Position numbers and translations under genes: made by a program
Notes under the pieces: model-generated
What the model was told of the DNA's origin: nothing
The model's input: only the letters and a program-made list of their open reading frames with translations
The model's database searches: none
Source: Mariannaea sp. PMI_226
Lineage: Eukaryota > Ascomycota > Sordariomycetes > Hypocreales > Nectriaceae
Direction of reading: 5' to 3'
Length of the DNA: 64,000 bases
NCBI GenBank assembly: GCA_024336345.1
Contig: JANFOG010000007.1
Span: 1,674,001 to 1,738,000 of the forward strand
Shown: positions 11,226 to 21,741 of the stretch, in pieces
Position numbering within the stretch: the stretch's first letter is position 1
How the letters are laid out: every line of letters begins with the position of its first letter

Positions 11226-12298
11226 GAATACTATGGTCTTCAAAAACATACTCACCCCTCAACAATAATATTCTACCCAGGGGAGCAATGTTGCCCATAA
11301 GATCCTTGGCCTTCTCAGAGCATACAGCTCGCAACTCCCTATCTGCCTGCCAGGCGCAAGCAGGTGGAGAGCATGTTCAATGTGCCCAAAATGGCAGATG
11401 TCCATCGGCAAAAAGTCAGCACTATGATGAAGGCGGATACCTAACTGACGGTGAAGCGGGTAGCTTGTCTTCCGGGTCCTGCTGAAGACCGAAATCAAGT
11501 CTGTTTCAAGAATAGCTTCGTCAAGGAACTCCCTCACCATCAGCACCGTCCCTCACCTCCTGACTCCAATCACTTTGGAGATCGCAACTACCTGCAAGAC
11601 AATTCCCCGGGCTACTGACAGCAGTACCACAATCGCCTCCAACTATCTACGGGTGTTATACCAGACACTAAGCGCCCAACCCCCTGTTCTGGTATCTCCT
11701 CGGTCATACAGGGCATGCGTGTCAAGAGTGGTTCAGTTGGGACTTTTAAATGGCCACAACGACCTCAATCAGCAGGGCCTGGTCTTCATTAATGGTAAAG
11801 GCATTTATACCGATGTCTATCTGTCTATGAACATCTCTATACCTTTGAGCAGTTTGGCAGTGAGTCCTTTCAAGCCCACTATTCGTTAATGCTGAGTGGA
11901 GTAGCTAATGGATGATTGATGGGTGAACTCAACTCCTAGTAGTACAGTTACCTTCTTCCTGTTAATTTTCAAGAACTTGTGCTCTTCAGTTGGTTTATAG
12001 TTTTGAACGACCAAATGCGGAGCTTTAGGAGGAGCTTGATAAAGGACCATATACCCTTTTGTGCATTACCAAACGTAACACCCAACAAGTAACACTTCCG
12101 CTATTGCTTGGTATAACGCTCCAGTCGTTCTGCCAACATAAACCTATGGCGACTTAGTTATCCCTTGGGAACCGATCAGACCCCTACACCGGCGGCCGAC
12201 AAAAGTGAGAGGTTAACTTATTTGTGTCATGTGCTGCCATAACTTTTAGACATGGAGCCCTTAGCATCAACATGCCCTGAAGGCCGGAAGATATAAAT

Positions 12299-12348
12299 GT
12301 AAGCACTAGGCGGCCAGCAGTCAGCGGGCTTTATCGGATCCGCCAGTT
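12299..12348 (+). repeat. 50-bp inverted pair, right member
   Basis: Partner of 9565-9614 with one mismatch; about 680 bp upstream of KP4-like copy A. An R1 repeat now lies between it and the gene. Confidence 0.85.
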
Positions 12349-12457
12349 ATGGACTGATGTAAAGGCATGGCTGAGCGAGCGCTAAATGAAGATCTCTCTC
12401 CTCAGAAGCTAATAGCCTTTTTTTTTTTGGTATTATGCTTATTATGGTGTGTGACTG

Positions 12458-12676
12458 GCAGGCTGGGACATGTCGGTCCCGTACCACGCGACCGGGGGGA
12501 ATAGAAATCACTGGAAATAAATGATGCTTGAGACATCAAAATGAGGATAATCAACTGATCAAATGGTCTGTTTTATTGTCATGTTAATTATGTCTGTGTT
12601 AATGTTATTATTACGACATTTTTGCATTCTTCCAAGTCATGTGATAATGCCCGCTACGATGCCCTATCTGACAAAG
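12458..12676 (+). repeat. R1 repeat, copy 2
   Basis: Same orientation as copy 1 and inverted relative to copy 3. It lies about 350 bp upstream of KP4-like copy A, so copies 2 and 3 flank that gene as an inverted pair. Confidence 0.75.
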
Positions 12677-13024
12677 GGAGTATATCAAGTAATTATCTAT
12701 ACTGCTCTACTTACATAAAGTTCCTCATGGGTTTTAAATGGGACTGCCAGCCATCAGCCATTTCTTAGAGTACAAGGGGGATGGGTTGGGGGGGTGTGTG
12801 TAGAGAACTTTTAAACGGATCTTCTATAAAATTCATTTTATTAGCATTGGCGATTACTACTTGGTTGCTAATTTAATATTGGAATTTGGAATTATTAATT
12901 ATACTTTAACTATTTAAAGGCCTCGTTTTGCTCAGCTCTTTTAACTACTTGATAATTACAGATACTAGCAATCGCTTTTTATACTTTTTGACTTTATTAA
13001 AGCTAAAAAATTTTATTCTCCAAA

Positions 13025-13478
13025 ATGAAGTTTTTAAACTTATTTCTTATAGCTTTGTACACTGGCTTGGCAACAGCGTTGACCTCATACAATTGCAAAG
13101 GAAGTTCTCGCTGCAAAGAGATTTCAGGAGGATATTGCCTTAATGCTTTAAAGAGGCTTGATGACAATACCCTTTATGGCCCGCAAGAGTAAGTATTATC
13201 TTCCCCTCGCCCCCACAATAATTTTAATGTAGAATTAAGCTAATCTCTATATATATAGACCGGCGGGTACCGGATCGTGTTGGGGAGATGTACTTGGCAA
13301 TGCCTGCGGCGTATTTGTCAAAGGGTGGGATAAAAATGGAAAGCCTTGTCGCGCTCCCGGTTTGCAATTGAAACGAGAACTTAATTGGCTCAGGACCTTT
13401 AACTGCCAAATATGTGGCTCTGTCACGTACGATGATGGATGCCAGATCAAAGTTGATTATGTGACGAACTGTCATTGA
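13025..13478 (+). CDS. KP4-like secreted cysteine-rich protein, copy A
   Basis: Two exons, 13025-13188 and 13259-13478 (intron 70 bp), 127 residues. It has a signal peptide of about 17-19 residues and ten cysteines in the KP4-like order, parallel to copy B at 8870-9319. Intron position and phase are identical in both copies and exon 1 has the same length, so they are paralogues from a duplication that included the promoter. The second-exon cysteine spacing includes a C-x2-C pair near the end. R1 repeats flank this copy in inverted orientation. Proteins of this family are secreted and compact; known members block calcium channels, but this one could as well be an effector or antifungal protein. 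No disabling change is seen. Confidence 0.82.
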
Positions 13479-13899
13479 GGGACACATTTGTAACGGTCTG
13501 ATTGGATTCCCAAGGGACAAACCAGGTCGCAATGGGTTTATATTGGCAGAACGATTGGAACGTTATTCTGAGCAGTAGGGGAAGTATTACTTTGGCTCTT
13601 ACGTCTGGTAATGCACAAGGAGATTGTGGTAACCAAGTTGTATGTTGAAAGTTGAGTAGCTAAATAGACTATCTGGTAGTAACTACTGTGGTTTACATAC
13701 TAGCTACAATGAAGGCGTTCGTGATGGTTCGATAGGAGCGACGAGTGGGCGAGTGATCATAAGGCGAAATAAGATCTATGGCTGGCTTAGGTTGTCGGTT
13801 TTCACTTGCACTCGGGAGAACTTAGCCAATCAGATCGCGTCTAGGACGAGCAAAACCCCTGTCTAAATGTAAAACCCACGGTATTTATTACACAGAGCA

Positions 13900-14095
13900 T
13901 GTCACTTGAAGGAGGTGTAAAAAGACAAAAAATGCCCCGATGACAACATTAACACAGGCATGATCAACGTAACAATAACATAGACCATCTGATCAATTGA
14001 CTATCCTCATTTTGATGCCTCAAGCATCGTCTACTTCCGGTGATTTCTACTACCCCTGGTCGCGTGGTCTCGGGACCGACATTTCCCGGCCTGCG
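13900..14095 (-). repeat. R1 repeat, copy 3 (inverted)
   Basis: Reverse complement matches copies 1 and 2, including TGTCGGTCCCG, CCACGCGACC and GCTTGAGGCATCAAAATGAG. It sits about 420 bp downstream of KP4-like copy A, in the same position relative to its gene as copy 1 is to copy B. Confidence 0.75.
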
Positions 14096-15422
14096 AGTCC
14101 AATACCTTAATAAGTATATAGCCAAAACAACGGGTATTACACTTACCGAAGGGAATATCGAGTAGTCATCTATGTTGTTCTACCCACATAAAGTTCCTTG
14201 TGGTTTTCGAAAGGGACTGCTAGGTGGATGTCTTGATAAAGGTGAAGCTAAGGTCATGTGGATATGGTAAAAAAGATCGGTTGATGTAACCCCACAACTG
14301 CTGGCTGTCAGCCAATACTTAGCGTGCAAGGGGGAGTGTGAAGAGCGTTTAAACGGGTCGTCCATGAAATTGATTATCTCAGCCTCAAACACAAAGGTCT
14401 CCTCGCACCTATTGCCTCGTATACAGACCCGCTTTGGCTCCCCCAGATTCCCTGCACGTTAGGATCCAGCTTTGCTACAAAATCCAACCCATCAATATAT
14501 AGCCTAAGCTCGACACGTGTTTCGTCGAGAAGCTTGACGAACTAACCAAAACGTCGGTGCCGTCAAGCATGAAATGGATGTATCATACCGGAGAAAGCGG
14601 AATTATCGTGCCGTATTGAAACTGCAACTAAATACTCTGGTGTCATGCATAGTCCACTACACAACTACACACTGTCGATCAGCAACTAAGAAGTAATCAC
14701 CCTCGTGCGCACAGTTGGCTGTCGTACTAGGTAAGATCTGCTTAGTCGTGCAGAGCTCCTTAGATTCTAATAGCCGGTATATCTTGATGGAGTCGGTAGG
14801 ACCCTGCCACCTTGACAAGCTTAATCTAAGTGTAGAAAAATTCCAAATACACACCCATGTCTAGTGTGAACGAGCGTCAGTGATACAATCCGGCCCTTTA
14901 TTTTGCTTTCTTTATTCAGTAAGCGGCCTTCACTTTATTAAGCTTATTGGTGGCGTGCAATTATACTCCTCACGAAACAGCTCAAACATCAAGGATTCCC
15001 CAATTTTAACAGCCGATTCCATGCCAATGCGATAGATACGTGACCAATCAGACCATCCGTAAGATATTTAATGCGTAATATTATCAGTTTTGACACTCTC
15101 TGAGAGTGCTTGGCAGAATTAGCACGCTCCACCAGCCATTAGCGCTTGGCTTCGTCTTCGTCGGCGTCCATCCATCCCCAGGGCCCTAAAAATTGACAGG
15201 CCTTATTTAGTTTCCCTCTCTTCCGTGGGGCAACAAAGAATCTTCTCAAGTCTATCACTAATACAGCATTCTGTGTTGATTCCGGCTTACTGTGCCCGTA
15301 TAAATTAGCGCCTTTCTAGGGAACATGTACGAGACTCTGAAACATCGCAAAAACGCTCGTCCAGCGGCAGGGCATAACTTGAACGTAGGAGAGCAATCGT
15401 TGATTCTTACGCCAGTTGCAGC

Positions 15423-15430
15423 TATATATA
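15423..15430 (+). promoter_or_regulatory. TATA box of the 15534 gene
   Basis: TATATATA about 105 bp upstream of the ATG, followed by a C/A-rich leader ending CAAG-ATG. Placement suits a regulated secreted-protein gene. Confidence 0.55.
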
Positions 15431-15533
15431 TCTTTAAAGGCCCAGGTTAGTTCTGCTTTCTCCAGACATTAAGGACTTTCTATCATCACATTCATCTCCA
15501 AAGACAAAAGACTTTATCCCCGTCACATTCAAG

Positions 15534-16012
15534 ATGCAGCCCGGTAGTCTTTTGGCCCTCAGCGTTCTCGTTGCATCAACCTCCGCAGCTACATGCTGGG
15601 GAGATGTTCAGACTGATATAGCGAACTGGTCACAGGCATTCTGGGATGCGCGTGCGAAAATGTGCTCAAACTCAGCTTGCGGATTGCAACAGCCATGCAC
15701 GGTGAAAGGTTCGAAGAAAGTCGGGGACAAAACGCTTTCTCTTCAGCTTGTACGACGGAATTGGGCCAATACTCAAGGCTATAAAGATTGCTGGGTACGA
15801 TACTTATATTTAACCCCTCCATGAGGAATCTAAACTAATCATGCTTTATTATAGGATGCTACGAAGTAAGTTGAAATATTCTTGCGTGTTTACACACACC
15901 TAACGAAAGTAGTGATATTATCAATCAATGTATCTACGGCCAGCATTTGAGAAATGGTTACTGGGAATGGGAAGGTCAGTATTTTGAGATTCAGTCGTGG
16001 TTTGAAGAGTAA
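15534..16012 (+). CDS. Secreted cysteine-containing protein with an 11-nt exon
   Basis: Three exons, 15534-15794, 15855-15865 and 15913-16012, give 123 residues. Introns are 60 and 47 bp with GTACGA and GTAAGT donors and TAG acceptors. Only this splicing keeps the frame open to a TAA at 16012 with a tryptophan/tyrosine-rich end (NGYWEWEGQYF). A signal peptide (about residues 1-18) precedes a domain with six cysteines, three of them in a KMCSNSACGLQQPC cluster. I do not recognise the family; length, secretion signal and cysteine number fit a small secreted effector-type or antimicrobial protein. A TATA box lies about 105 bp upstream. The first exon alone would give a 96-residue product if intron 1 were retained. 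Confidence 0.65.
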
Positions 16013-16740
16013 GGGCGAAATGGGCGGCTGGATATTGAAATTCGGTATTTTTAGCAAACCATTCAACATCTTGGATGGGGCTGGTGGTTCCATGAAGGGT
16101 GACAAGGGGATGAAAACCAAGATATCCTAATATGGGTCGCATAATTAGAGAATTTGCATCAACTAGGCTCGTTCATCTTTTTACTAGTTTTTAGCGTTTT
16201 CTTCAGTCAAATTATGAAATAAGACGTATATATTAAGCGTGAACAATAATAGTGTTGTCCAATATAACGGCATTTTAGCGTATATATTATGGCGACTGCA
16301 AGATCCAAGTGCAAAATCCAGTTCACTGCGATGTACGTTGTAACAATCCAATAGGTTCCCAAGCGATAGACCAGTTCAAAGGGTTGATATTGGCCGAATA
16401 CAGCAGGGCGTATATGCAAAAGTAGGATTATTGCAGTGAGGCAAGAAAGTAATGATCACGTATCGTAATACATGAGTGGATTGTGATAACAAAAGGTTAA
16501 TTGTGTCAGACAGAGTATCTTGGCGGGCGTTATCATGTGGCTTGAAAGAGGGGTATAGGAGAAAAACAAACCATTTCACTCCGTTCAACCGTTTTGTTTA
16601 TAGAGGCCTTTCGGAACGAAGTGGCAAGTTATATTCGCATCAAAAACGAGTTATGCAATTGTTGCAACAGATTAAGACGTTCATCCATTGATATCTAAAT
16701 GATATGTAGTTTGAGGCGAGAGAAACACAGACTCCGATTA
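16013..16740. other. Intergenic region
   Basis: About 730 AT-rich bases between convergent stops. Short frames on both strands show no motif. Nothing recognised. Confidence 0.4.
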
Positions 16741-17985
16741 CTAGAGCTGGCCATTATCAACTTGCTGTCTAAAGTTCAAGAGAGCGGTAGCAACCCCTTC
16801 CGGCTGCTCCATAACCATCATATGTGTCCCTGGGTTTAGCTCAACATACATACTCCTCTTTGCTGCCTCGTGAATGGGGATCATATATTCGGGAAGGGCT
16901 GACTGATCTTGTGTACCCGCCAGCACCAGAATAGGAACGTCAATCTCCGGGATCCGTGACAGACAGTTCAAAGCAGCCATGGCCCTCCAAGCTGCAGCCC
17001 ATTCTTCGACGCGCACAAGCTCAACGGCGGACCGAGCATAGCGTACGTACCATTTATTTAACGCAATATTTTCAGGAAGAAACCAGCGAATAAGAGCTTC
17101 GATCAGGAGTTCTTCCATGTGCCCCTCCTCGGCACGGGTTGCTCGACTTGCCAGAAGGGGGTGTCCTTGCGCAGCAGTTGCCATGGCACACAATGACCTA
17201 GTCCGGTCGGCGTGGGCGAGCGTAAAGTATTGCGCAACCGCCCCTCCATATGAAGCGCCATAGACATCAGCTTTCTCGATGGAAAGCACATCCAGAAGTA
17301 GTTTCAGGTCCTCGGCAAGATGGCCTAGGGATTTCGTCAAGGGCGCACCGCGAGCGTGGCCATGACCACGCAGGTCGTAAGTGATGACTCGCGCTTGGCT
17401 AGCAAGGCGGGGAGCAACATCGCGAAACATTCGGCCGTCCAAAGACAGAGCATGAATTAACACAATTGGAGTTCCCTGCATCTCGCCTCCATACTCCCTC
17501 ACTAAGGTCTCGTGGTCTCCGAGTGAAATGATTCTTTCCTGAGGCGGCTTAAATTGCCGAGCAGCTTGCAGCAGTCCGTGAATGCGCCGCTGGGTGTTCA
17601 CAGCGCGAGGAACGCCTGCGAACTGGGAGGCATGATTGATAGTGGCTAATATCTCTTCTTCCGTTGCACCATGCTTCAGAGCAGCTTCGGTGTAGATTTG
17701 CACTTGGTCAGTGCAATCTCCCATAGCTGTCAAGATGGAGACTGTGCTCAGCGCCCATTCACGAAGGCTCCCGGAAGCACCTGACGACATCCCGCCGAAC
17801 CCATGCTCTACCACATGACGGCCCAGAGCTGGATTTGTGGCCTCCAAAGCTTTGAGGTTATCAACCATGTGTTGGCCAGCCAGCGTTGAGGCTGCGTGAT
17901 AGCCCATGATGACCCCAGGCCGTGTGGTGGTAGGAGCTGCCTCACCTCGTGAGGTGTGTGAAGGAACGGATTCGCCGGAAGCCAT
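16741..17985 (-). CDS. Carboxymuconolactone decarboxylase / alpha-beta hydrolase fusion
   Basis: Intronless, 414 residues from the ATG at 17985; the longer frame upstream begins with TTG. Residues about 20-140 are a carboxymuconolactone decarboxylase-like (AhpD-fold) domain with the helical EWALSTVSILTAMGD and HGATEEEILATINHASQFAGVPRA blocks. Residues about 150-414 are an alpha/beta hydrolase resembling 3-oxoadipate enol-lactonase: DLRGHG, nucleophile S245 in GASYGG, D360 in GTQDQ and H388 in GTHM. Bacterial PcaL joins the same two activities but with the hydrolase first; here the decarboxylase domain leads. Predicted role is two consecutive steps, decarboxylating a lactone and then hydrolysing it, in a protocatechuate-like branch. 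True substrates may differ. Next upstream is the cluster regulator. Confidence 0.85.
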   Translation of the reverse strand: MASGESVPSHTSRGEAAPTTTRPGVIMGYHAASTLAGQHMVDNLKALEATNPALGRHVVEHGFGGMSSGASGSLREWALSTVSILTAMGDCTDQVQIYTEAALKHGATEEEILATINHASQFAGVPRAVNTQRRIHGLLQAARQFKPPQERIISLGDHETLVREYGGEMQGTPIVLIHALSLDGRMFRDVAPRLASQARVITYDLRGHGHARGAPLTKSLGHLAEDLKLLLDVLSIEKADVYGASYGGAVAQYFTLAHADRTRSLCAMATAAQGHPLLASRATRAEEGHMEELLIEALIRWFLPENIALNKWYVRYARSAVELVRVEEWAAAWRAMAALNCLSRIPEIDVPILVLAGTQDQSALPEYMIPIHEAAKRSMYVELNPGTHMMVMEQPEGVATALLNFRQQVDNGQL

Positions 17986-18890
17986 ATCGGAAGATTGAGT
18001 AGGTATCAATAGATGGTAAATCAAGGACAGGGATATTGGTCGAAAAACACTTCCCCGCAAGCATCATTTTTCGTAATAAATATGGGGGGTATTGTGGCAT
18101 TTGACCCCTCGAGAGCGGTCAAAGGCAGGAGGTCAAGCTCGCTTGAATGGTTTCTACCGAGTGCGAATACGAAACGGTTCGTTGCTAATCGGGAGGCATT
18201 TCGGTACGGTTAATTAATTGACCTCCATAGCTTTAAAACTCGGAGTGAGTGGTCGGCCGAGTTCTCGGCGGCGGCGACACACAATATGTCCGGTCCTAAT
18301 GCGGGGATCTTTGCGTTGAAAGCTTAGAGCCGGCTCGTTGAATCCGTTGGTAGCAGTATCGCAGCACCAGCCATACAGACACAATTTATAATAACAGCCT
18401 CAGCAGTACGGTTTTGATTACTGTGTTGCATCCATAAGCTAGTAGAAGAATTGATAGCACTTGTAAATATAATGACTAACCGACCGAAACCCCGAACCTT
18501 CCATGACCAGTCACCAGTATTCCGCTTGAAGAATTTGCCACTATACAGATGAAGTCTCGTAGCTTCAATAACAAGTACATCTTCCGGACAGCTCAACGGT
18601 GTCTTGAATGGGTATTTGAATACCTTAATGCTCCTCCTGGGGCCAGCCGGCATAGGCGACATTCGATCGCTAATGGCATGGCGTCGGTTGCTACAATTAT
18701 GAACAATCTACGCAATATTACTAGACTCTACAAGACAATTTTTTATACTTAACATTTCCATGCCAGGTTTTACACCGTCTTAAGTGGAGTTCAAAGCTAT
18801 CAACTGAATCTTTGGACAATTCATCCTAGGACTGTCCAGTCAACAATTTCGACCTGCTTGCTTCAAGGCCTTGATTCCATACGTAGCTAG
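17986..18890. other. Promoter side of the fusion gene and 3' flank of the regulator
   Basis: 900 bp without a supported gene. The part nearest the fusion gene contains many CGG triplets, including CCGAGTTCTCGG at 18257-18268 and a CGG-N5-CGG array on the minus strand at 18480-18494. Confidence 0.5.
18480..18494 (-). promoter_or_regulatory. CGG direct-repeat site upstream of the fusion gene
   Basis: On the minus strand: CGG-N5-CGG-N1-CGG, about 495 bp upstream of the ATG at 17985. Zn2Cys6 regulators bind CGG triplets in direct or inverted pairs. A similar site lies before the FAD dehydrogenase. Single CGG-N5-CGG hits are expected often by chance. Confidence 0.35.
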
Positions 18891-21460
18891 TTAACTGTAC
18901 ACCATGTTAAGAAATAAATCCGAAAAGTCATTGCTATCAAGTAAAAACTGAAATGAATGATCGAAATCCACTTCGTCACTAAAGTACCGCCTGTTAGTTA
19001 GACTATATCTGAGTTCATCGGCAATTAACACCAACCTTGAACTCCCTGTGTTGACACTATGAGGGTTCGAACGATCCTCGAAACCGTTATCAGGGCTCAT
19101 ACAGCGGTTGAATCCGGAGGTATCGACATTGTTTAGTGGTGGCATTTCCTGCATCGTACCCGGTTCTCTGCTGGTCTGTACCGAAGTCACTTCGGGTAAT
19201 CTGCCTTGTTGCAATGGATTTACGAATTTGTTGAGTAATTTGCTCTGGGCCCGTTGGAAGATTTCAAATACAAAATCGGCACCCCAATAAGTGTCACGCA
19301 ACTCAGACAAGGCCAACATGCAAATCTGCAGCTTTTGAGAAGCGAATTGTCGAACTAACGCGTTGGAGGATTTGCAATCTAAAAGATGAATCTGCATGGC
19401 CGGTATCAAGGCTGTGATCCTGATAAAGCGTCAACAAAAAGAACTGTCACATATCACGAGGGGCCTAACGTCATAGACTTGAGATTTTTTATCGAACTTG
19501 TCTCCAACAAGCCTTCTAGGACACGAGTTGTGTTGGCTGCAGCTGATCGCGCTCTGTCGAGAGACTTTTGCTGCCACAACTTGGTGACTGCCTCATCTGA
19601 ATCGACTGGCCCTTTGAAAATATATGGCCGGTATAACACGACAGTTGTCGCTCTATACTATTGTGAGAAGAATTTCGAATCAGTGGCAGTCGAGTCTTAC
19701 TCGTATAGGAGCTGAAGCTGGGACGCGAACAAGCGCATCATAGGATCTGTGTACTCTAGTTCGGCCGAATCCATAGAGCAGAGTGCAATCTCCTGCTCGC
19801 AGCTCTGAATTTCGGTAACACCGGGTCTCGACTCATTCACCTTATTATGCCGCTCCAAAATGGAGCCTAGGGCCTGGCTGATATGTACGAGTCTTAGCCA
19901 AAGCCGGGCCAAAGCAGTTGGTTCCCATGGAATATATTTACAGCGCGTAGCTGGGTCCATAGTTTCAATTTCATCCGTGATATCAGACACACTTGGCGCT
20001 GGGAGGTCACATTCTGAGGTACGGATTCTCATGGGCTGGCCGTTGGCCAATGATAACCAACGATCACGGACGAAACAAGTCCACCAGATTCGGCGATACA
20101 ATTTTTCTCGCCGCTCAGGAATAGGATTGGATGGGACAGCCAGTCGTAAACGGCGATGGAGCCCGATACTTTGGCTGAGGCTAATAGCGATGCCGATCCA
20201 GTGCCAGGCTCCATTTCGGTCATTGGTGTCATTGTACCAGAGTCCAAGCAAGATCACTGACTGAATTAAAGTGAGCTTATCCTTCTCATAGTCGCAGTCG
20301 TACAAAGCCTGGTAAGTAAGTAAAGAACATTGACACTCAAGGCTGAGGAGAAGGGACTTTCAGAGAGGGGCACATACCTTTGCGCGGCGGTAGAAATTCC
20401 GCTTCATGACTTTCCTTGAACGAAAACCAGCCCTTTCGAGGATGTCTGATTCAACAAACTACACATTTTTTTTAGTAATGTTACTAATTTGGGAAGTCCC
20501 ACTGTCCTCGCACATTTGAACTTGCAAAGAAAATGCTCCAGAGGAGAAGTAAGCTCATATTCTCGGGGCCAGGACCCAAATAGTTTGCCAATACCTCTTG
20601 GGTATCAATGATAGGTAATAACTGATGCACATTTCGGAAATAGCATCGAAGCAAGGAGCTGCAAACATCCTTGTCGGGTAGATCCAGAGCCCCTAGGCTG
20701 TTCAGATACGATTTTTCTTCCGGCGGCACTGCGGTCCTTCTTGATAGCGGAAGCAAGTAGTGCGTATTGCGTGGGGTTGAAGGGCCTTCGCAAATATCAA
20801 ACATGAAGCCGCCCAAACCCTGTCTCCCACCTAAAGCACTTCAGTTCCTGTACAAATTAAACACGTCACTGATATCTTACCAAAATAGAATAAACTCGAA
20901 GAGGTTTCTCTAGTTGAATGAATAGCAGGATCAAGAGCTTGGACATACGCATTCACATTCTCCTCTTCATCGGACAGACTTTCTGCACTTGGCAGTGCAG
21001 GGACTGGGATGCTCGCTTCGTGGGGAGATGAATGACCTTTTGTTTTAGGAGAACCTACTGGGGCGGCTTCTTGTGCCAACTGGCCTATGGATTCAACTGC
21101 AGGAGCATCATATTGGTGTCTTTGCAAGGGGGTGGAGTGATCCCCAGAATCGGCACTTGGTCCCTGATCGTGCACTGTAGTCGTGCGGCGTCCCCTTGAA
21201 ATGACTGAGTTTCTCTGCCAAAGCGAGTGCATATGTGCAATGGTTACGGACCTTCTTTTTTTCCTTGGGACTACTTCGCAAGTAGCATGATCGCGTGCGC
21301 AGTTATGACAAGGGAGTCCGGATGTTGAGACGTCGCACCGGACTTTGCGAAGGCTGCAGTTCCTACAAGCGACAATGGCACGGCGTTTAATCGGAACTCT
21401 TGGTAGATTGGAACTTGTGTTTCCCAAACTACCAACCGTCCTATTGTTTTGTCGATTCAT
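18891..21460 (-). CDS. Zn2Cys6 transcription factor
   Basis: Six exons on the minus strand, 21460-20881, 20830-20514, 20458-20378, 20308-19701, 19652-19470 and 19419-18891, give 765 residues with the frame kept across introns of 48-69 bp. The zinc cluster is at residues 32-61 (C32, C35, C42, C51, C54, C61). A basic RKKRR follows, then a serine-rich linker. From about residue 210 comes the fungal-specific regulator domain, with FRNVHQLLPIIDTQEVL, an FYRRAKALYDCDYEKDKLTLIQ block and the SIGLHRR helix. The start is the first ATG; an upstream TTG was rejected. Two donors (GTGCGA, GTTAGG) are off-consensus but required by frame. Lying between two cluster enzymes on the same strand, it is the likely pathway activator, binding CGG-type sites. 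Confidence 0.88.
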
Positions 21461-21741
21461 GCTTGGCAACAAAGCGGATCATGCAGCAGATGTGGAGGAA
21501 GAGATAAGGTAAATTAACCGAAGCGGAGGCAGACTGGTAATAACTACCCCAGATTTTTATCACGGACTGTCGGCAGCCCGGGTCGGCTCCATCATGACGC
21601 CGATTTGCCGAGACCCCACCTCATGCCACCACTGGCGTGTTACAATTCTCAACTACAAAGCACCGGTCAATGGTGCTAGAAGTTTAAGTCCGCTATGTGT
21701 TTTCTGTGCCACGCCGATCTCCAGTGAGAAAAGGCTAGACC

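Larger units (their letters stand above)
9320..13024. other. Intergenic core between divergent KP4-like genes
   Basis: 3.7 kb shared upstream region. It holds related proximal promoters on both sides (a block containing AATTTGGAATTATTAA, then TATTTAA followed by GGCC or GGCCC), a 50-bp inverted pair, a foldback element, coding-like remnants and R1 copy 2. No intact gene is visible. Confidence 0.6.
13479..15533. other. Repeat-rich intergenic region
   Basis: Contains R1 copy 3 and decayed duplicates of nearby sequence: 14170-14215 and 14310-14380 resemble 12695-12740 and 12755-12815 in direct orientation, and 14400-14465 resembles 9525-9580. No gene recognised. The 15423 TATA belongs to the next gene. 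Confidence 0.5.

Noticed and set aside
13224..13532. 102-codon minus-strand open frame
   Set aside because: Antisense shadow of KP4-like copy A exon 2.
18989..19029. Possible 41-nt intron near the end of the regulator gene (acceptor-like CTAACTAACAG)
   Set aside because: Splicing would bring an early stop; reading through keeps a plausible C-terminus.
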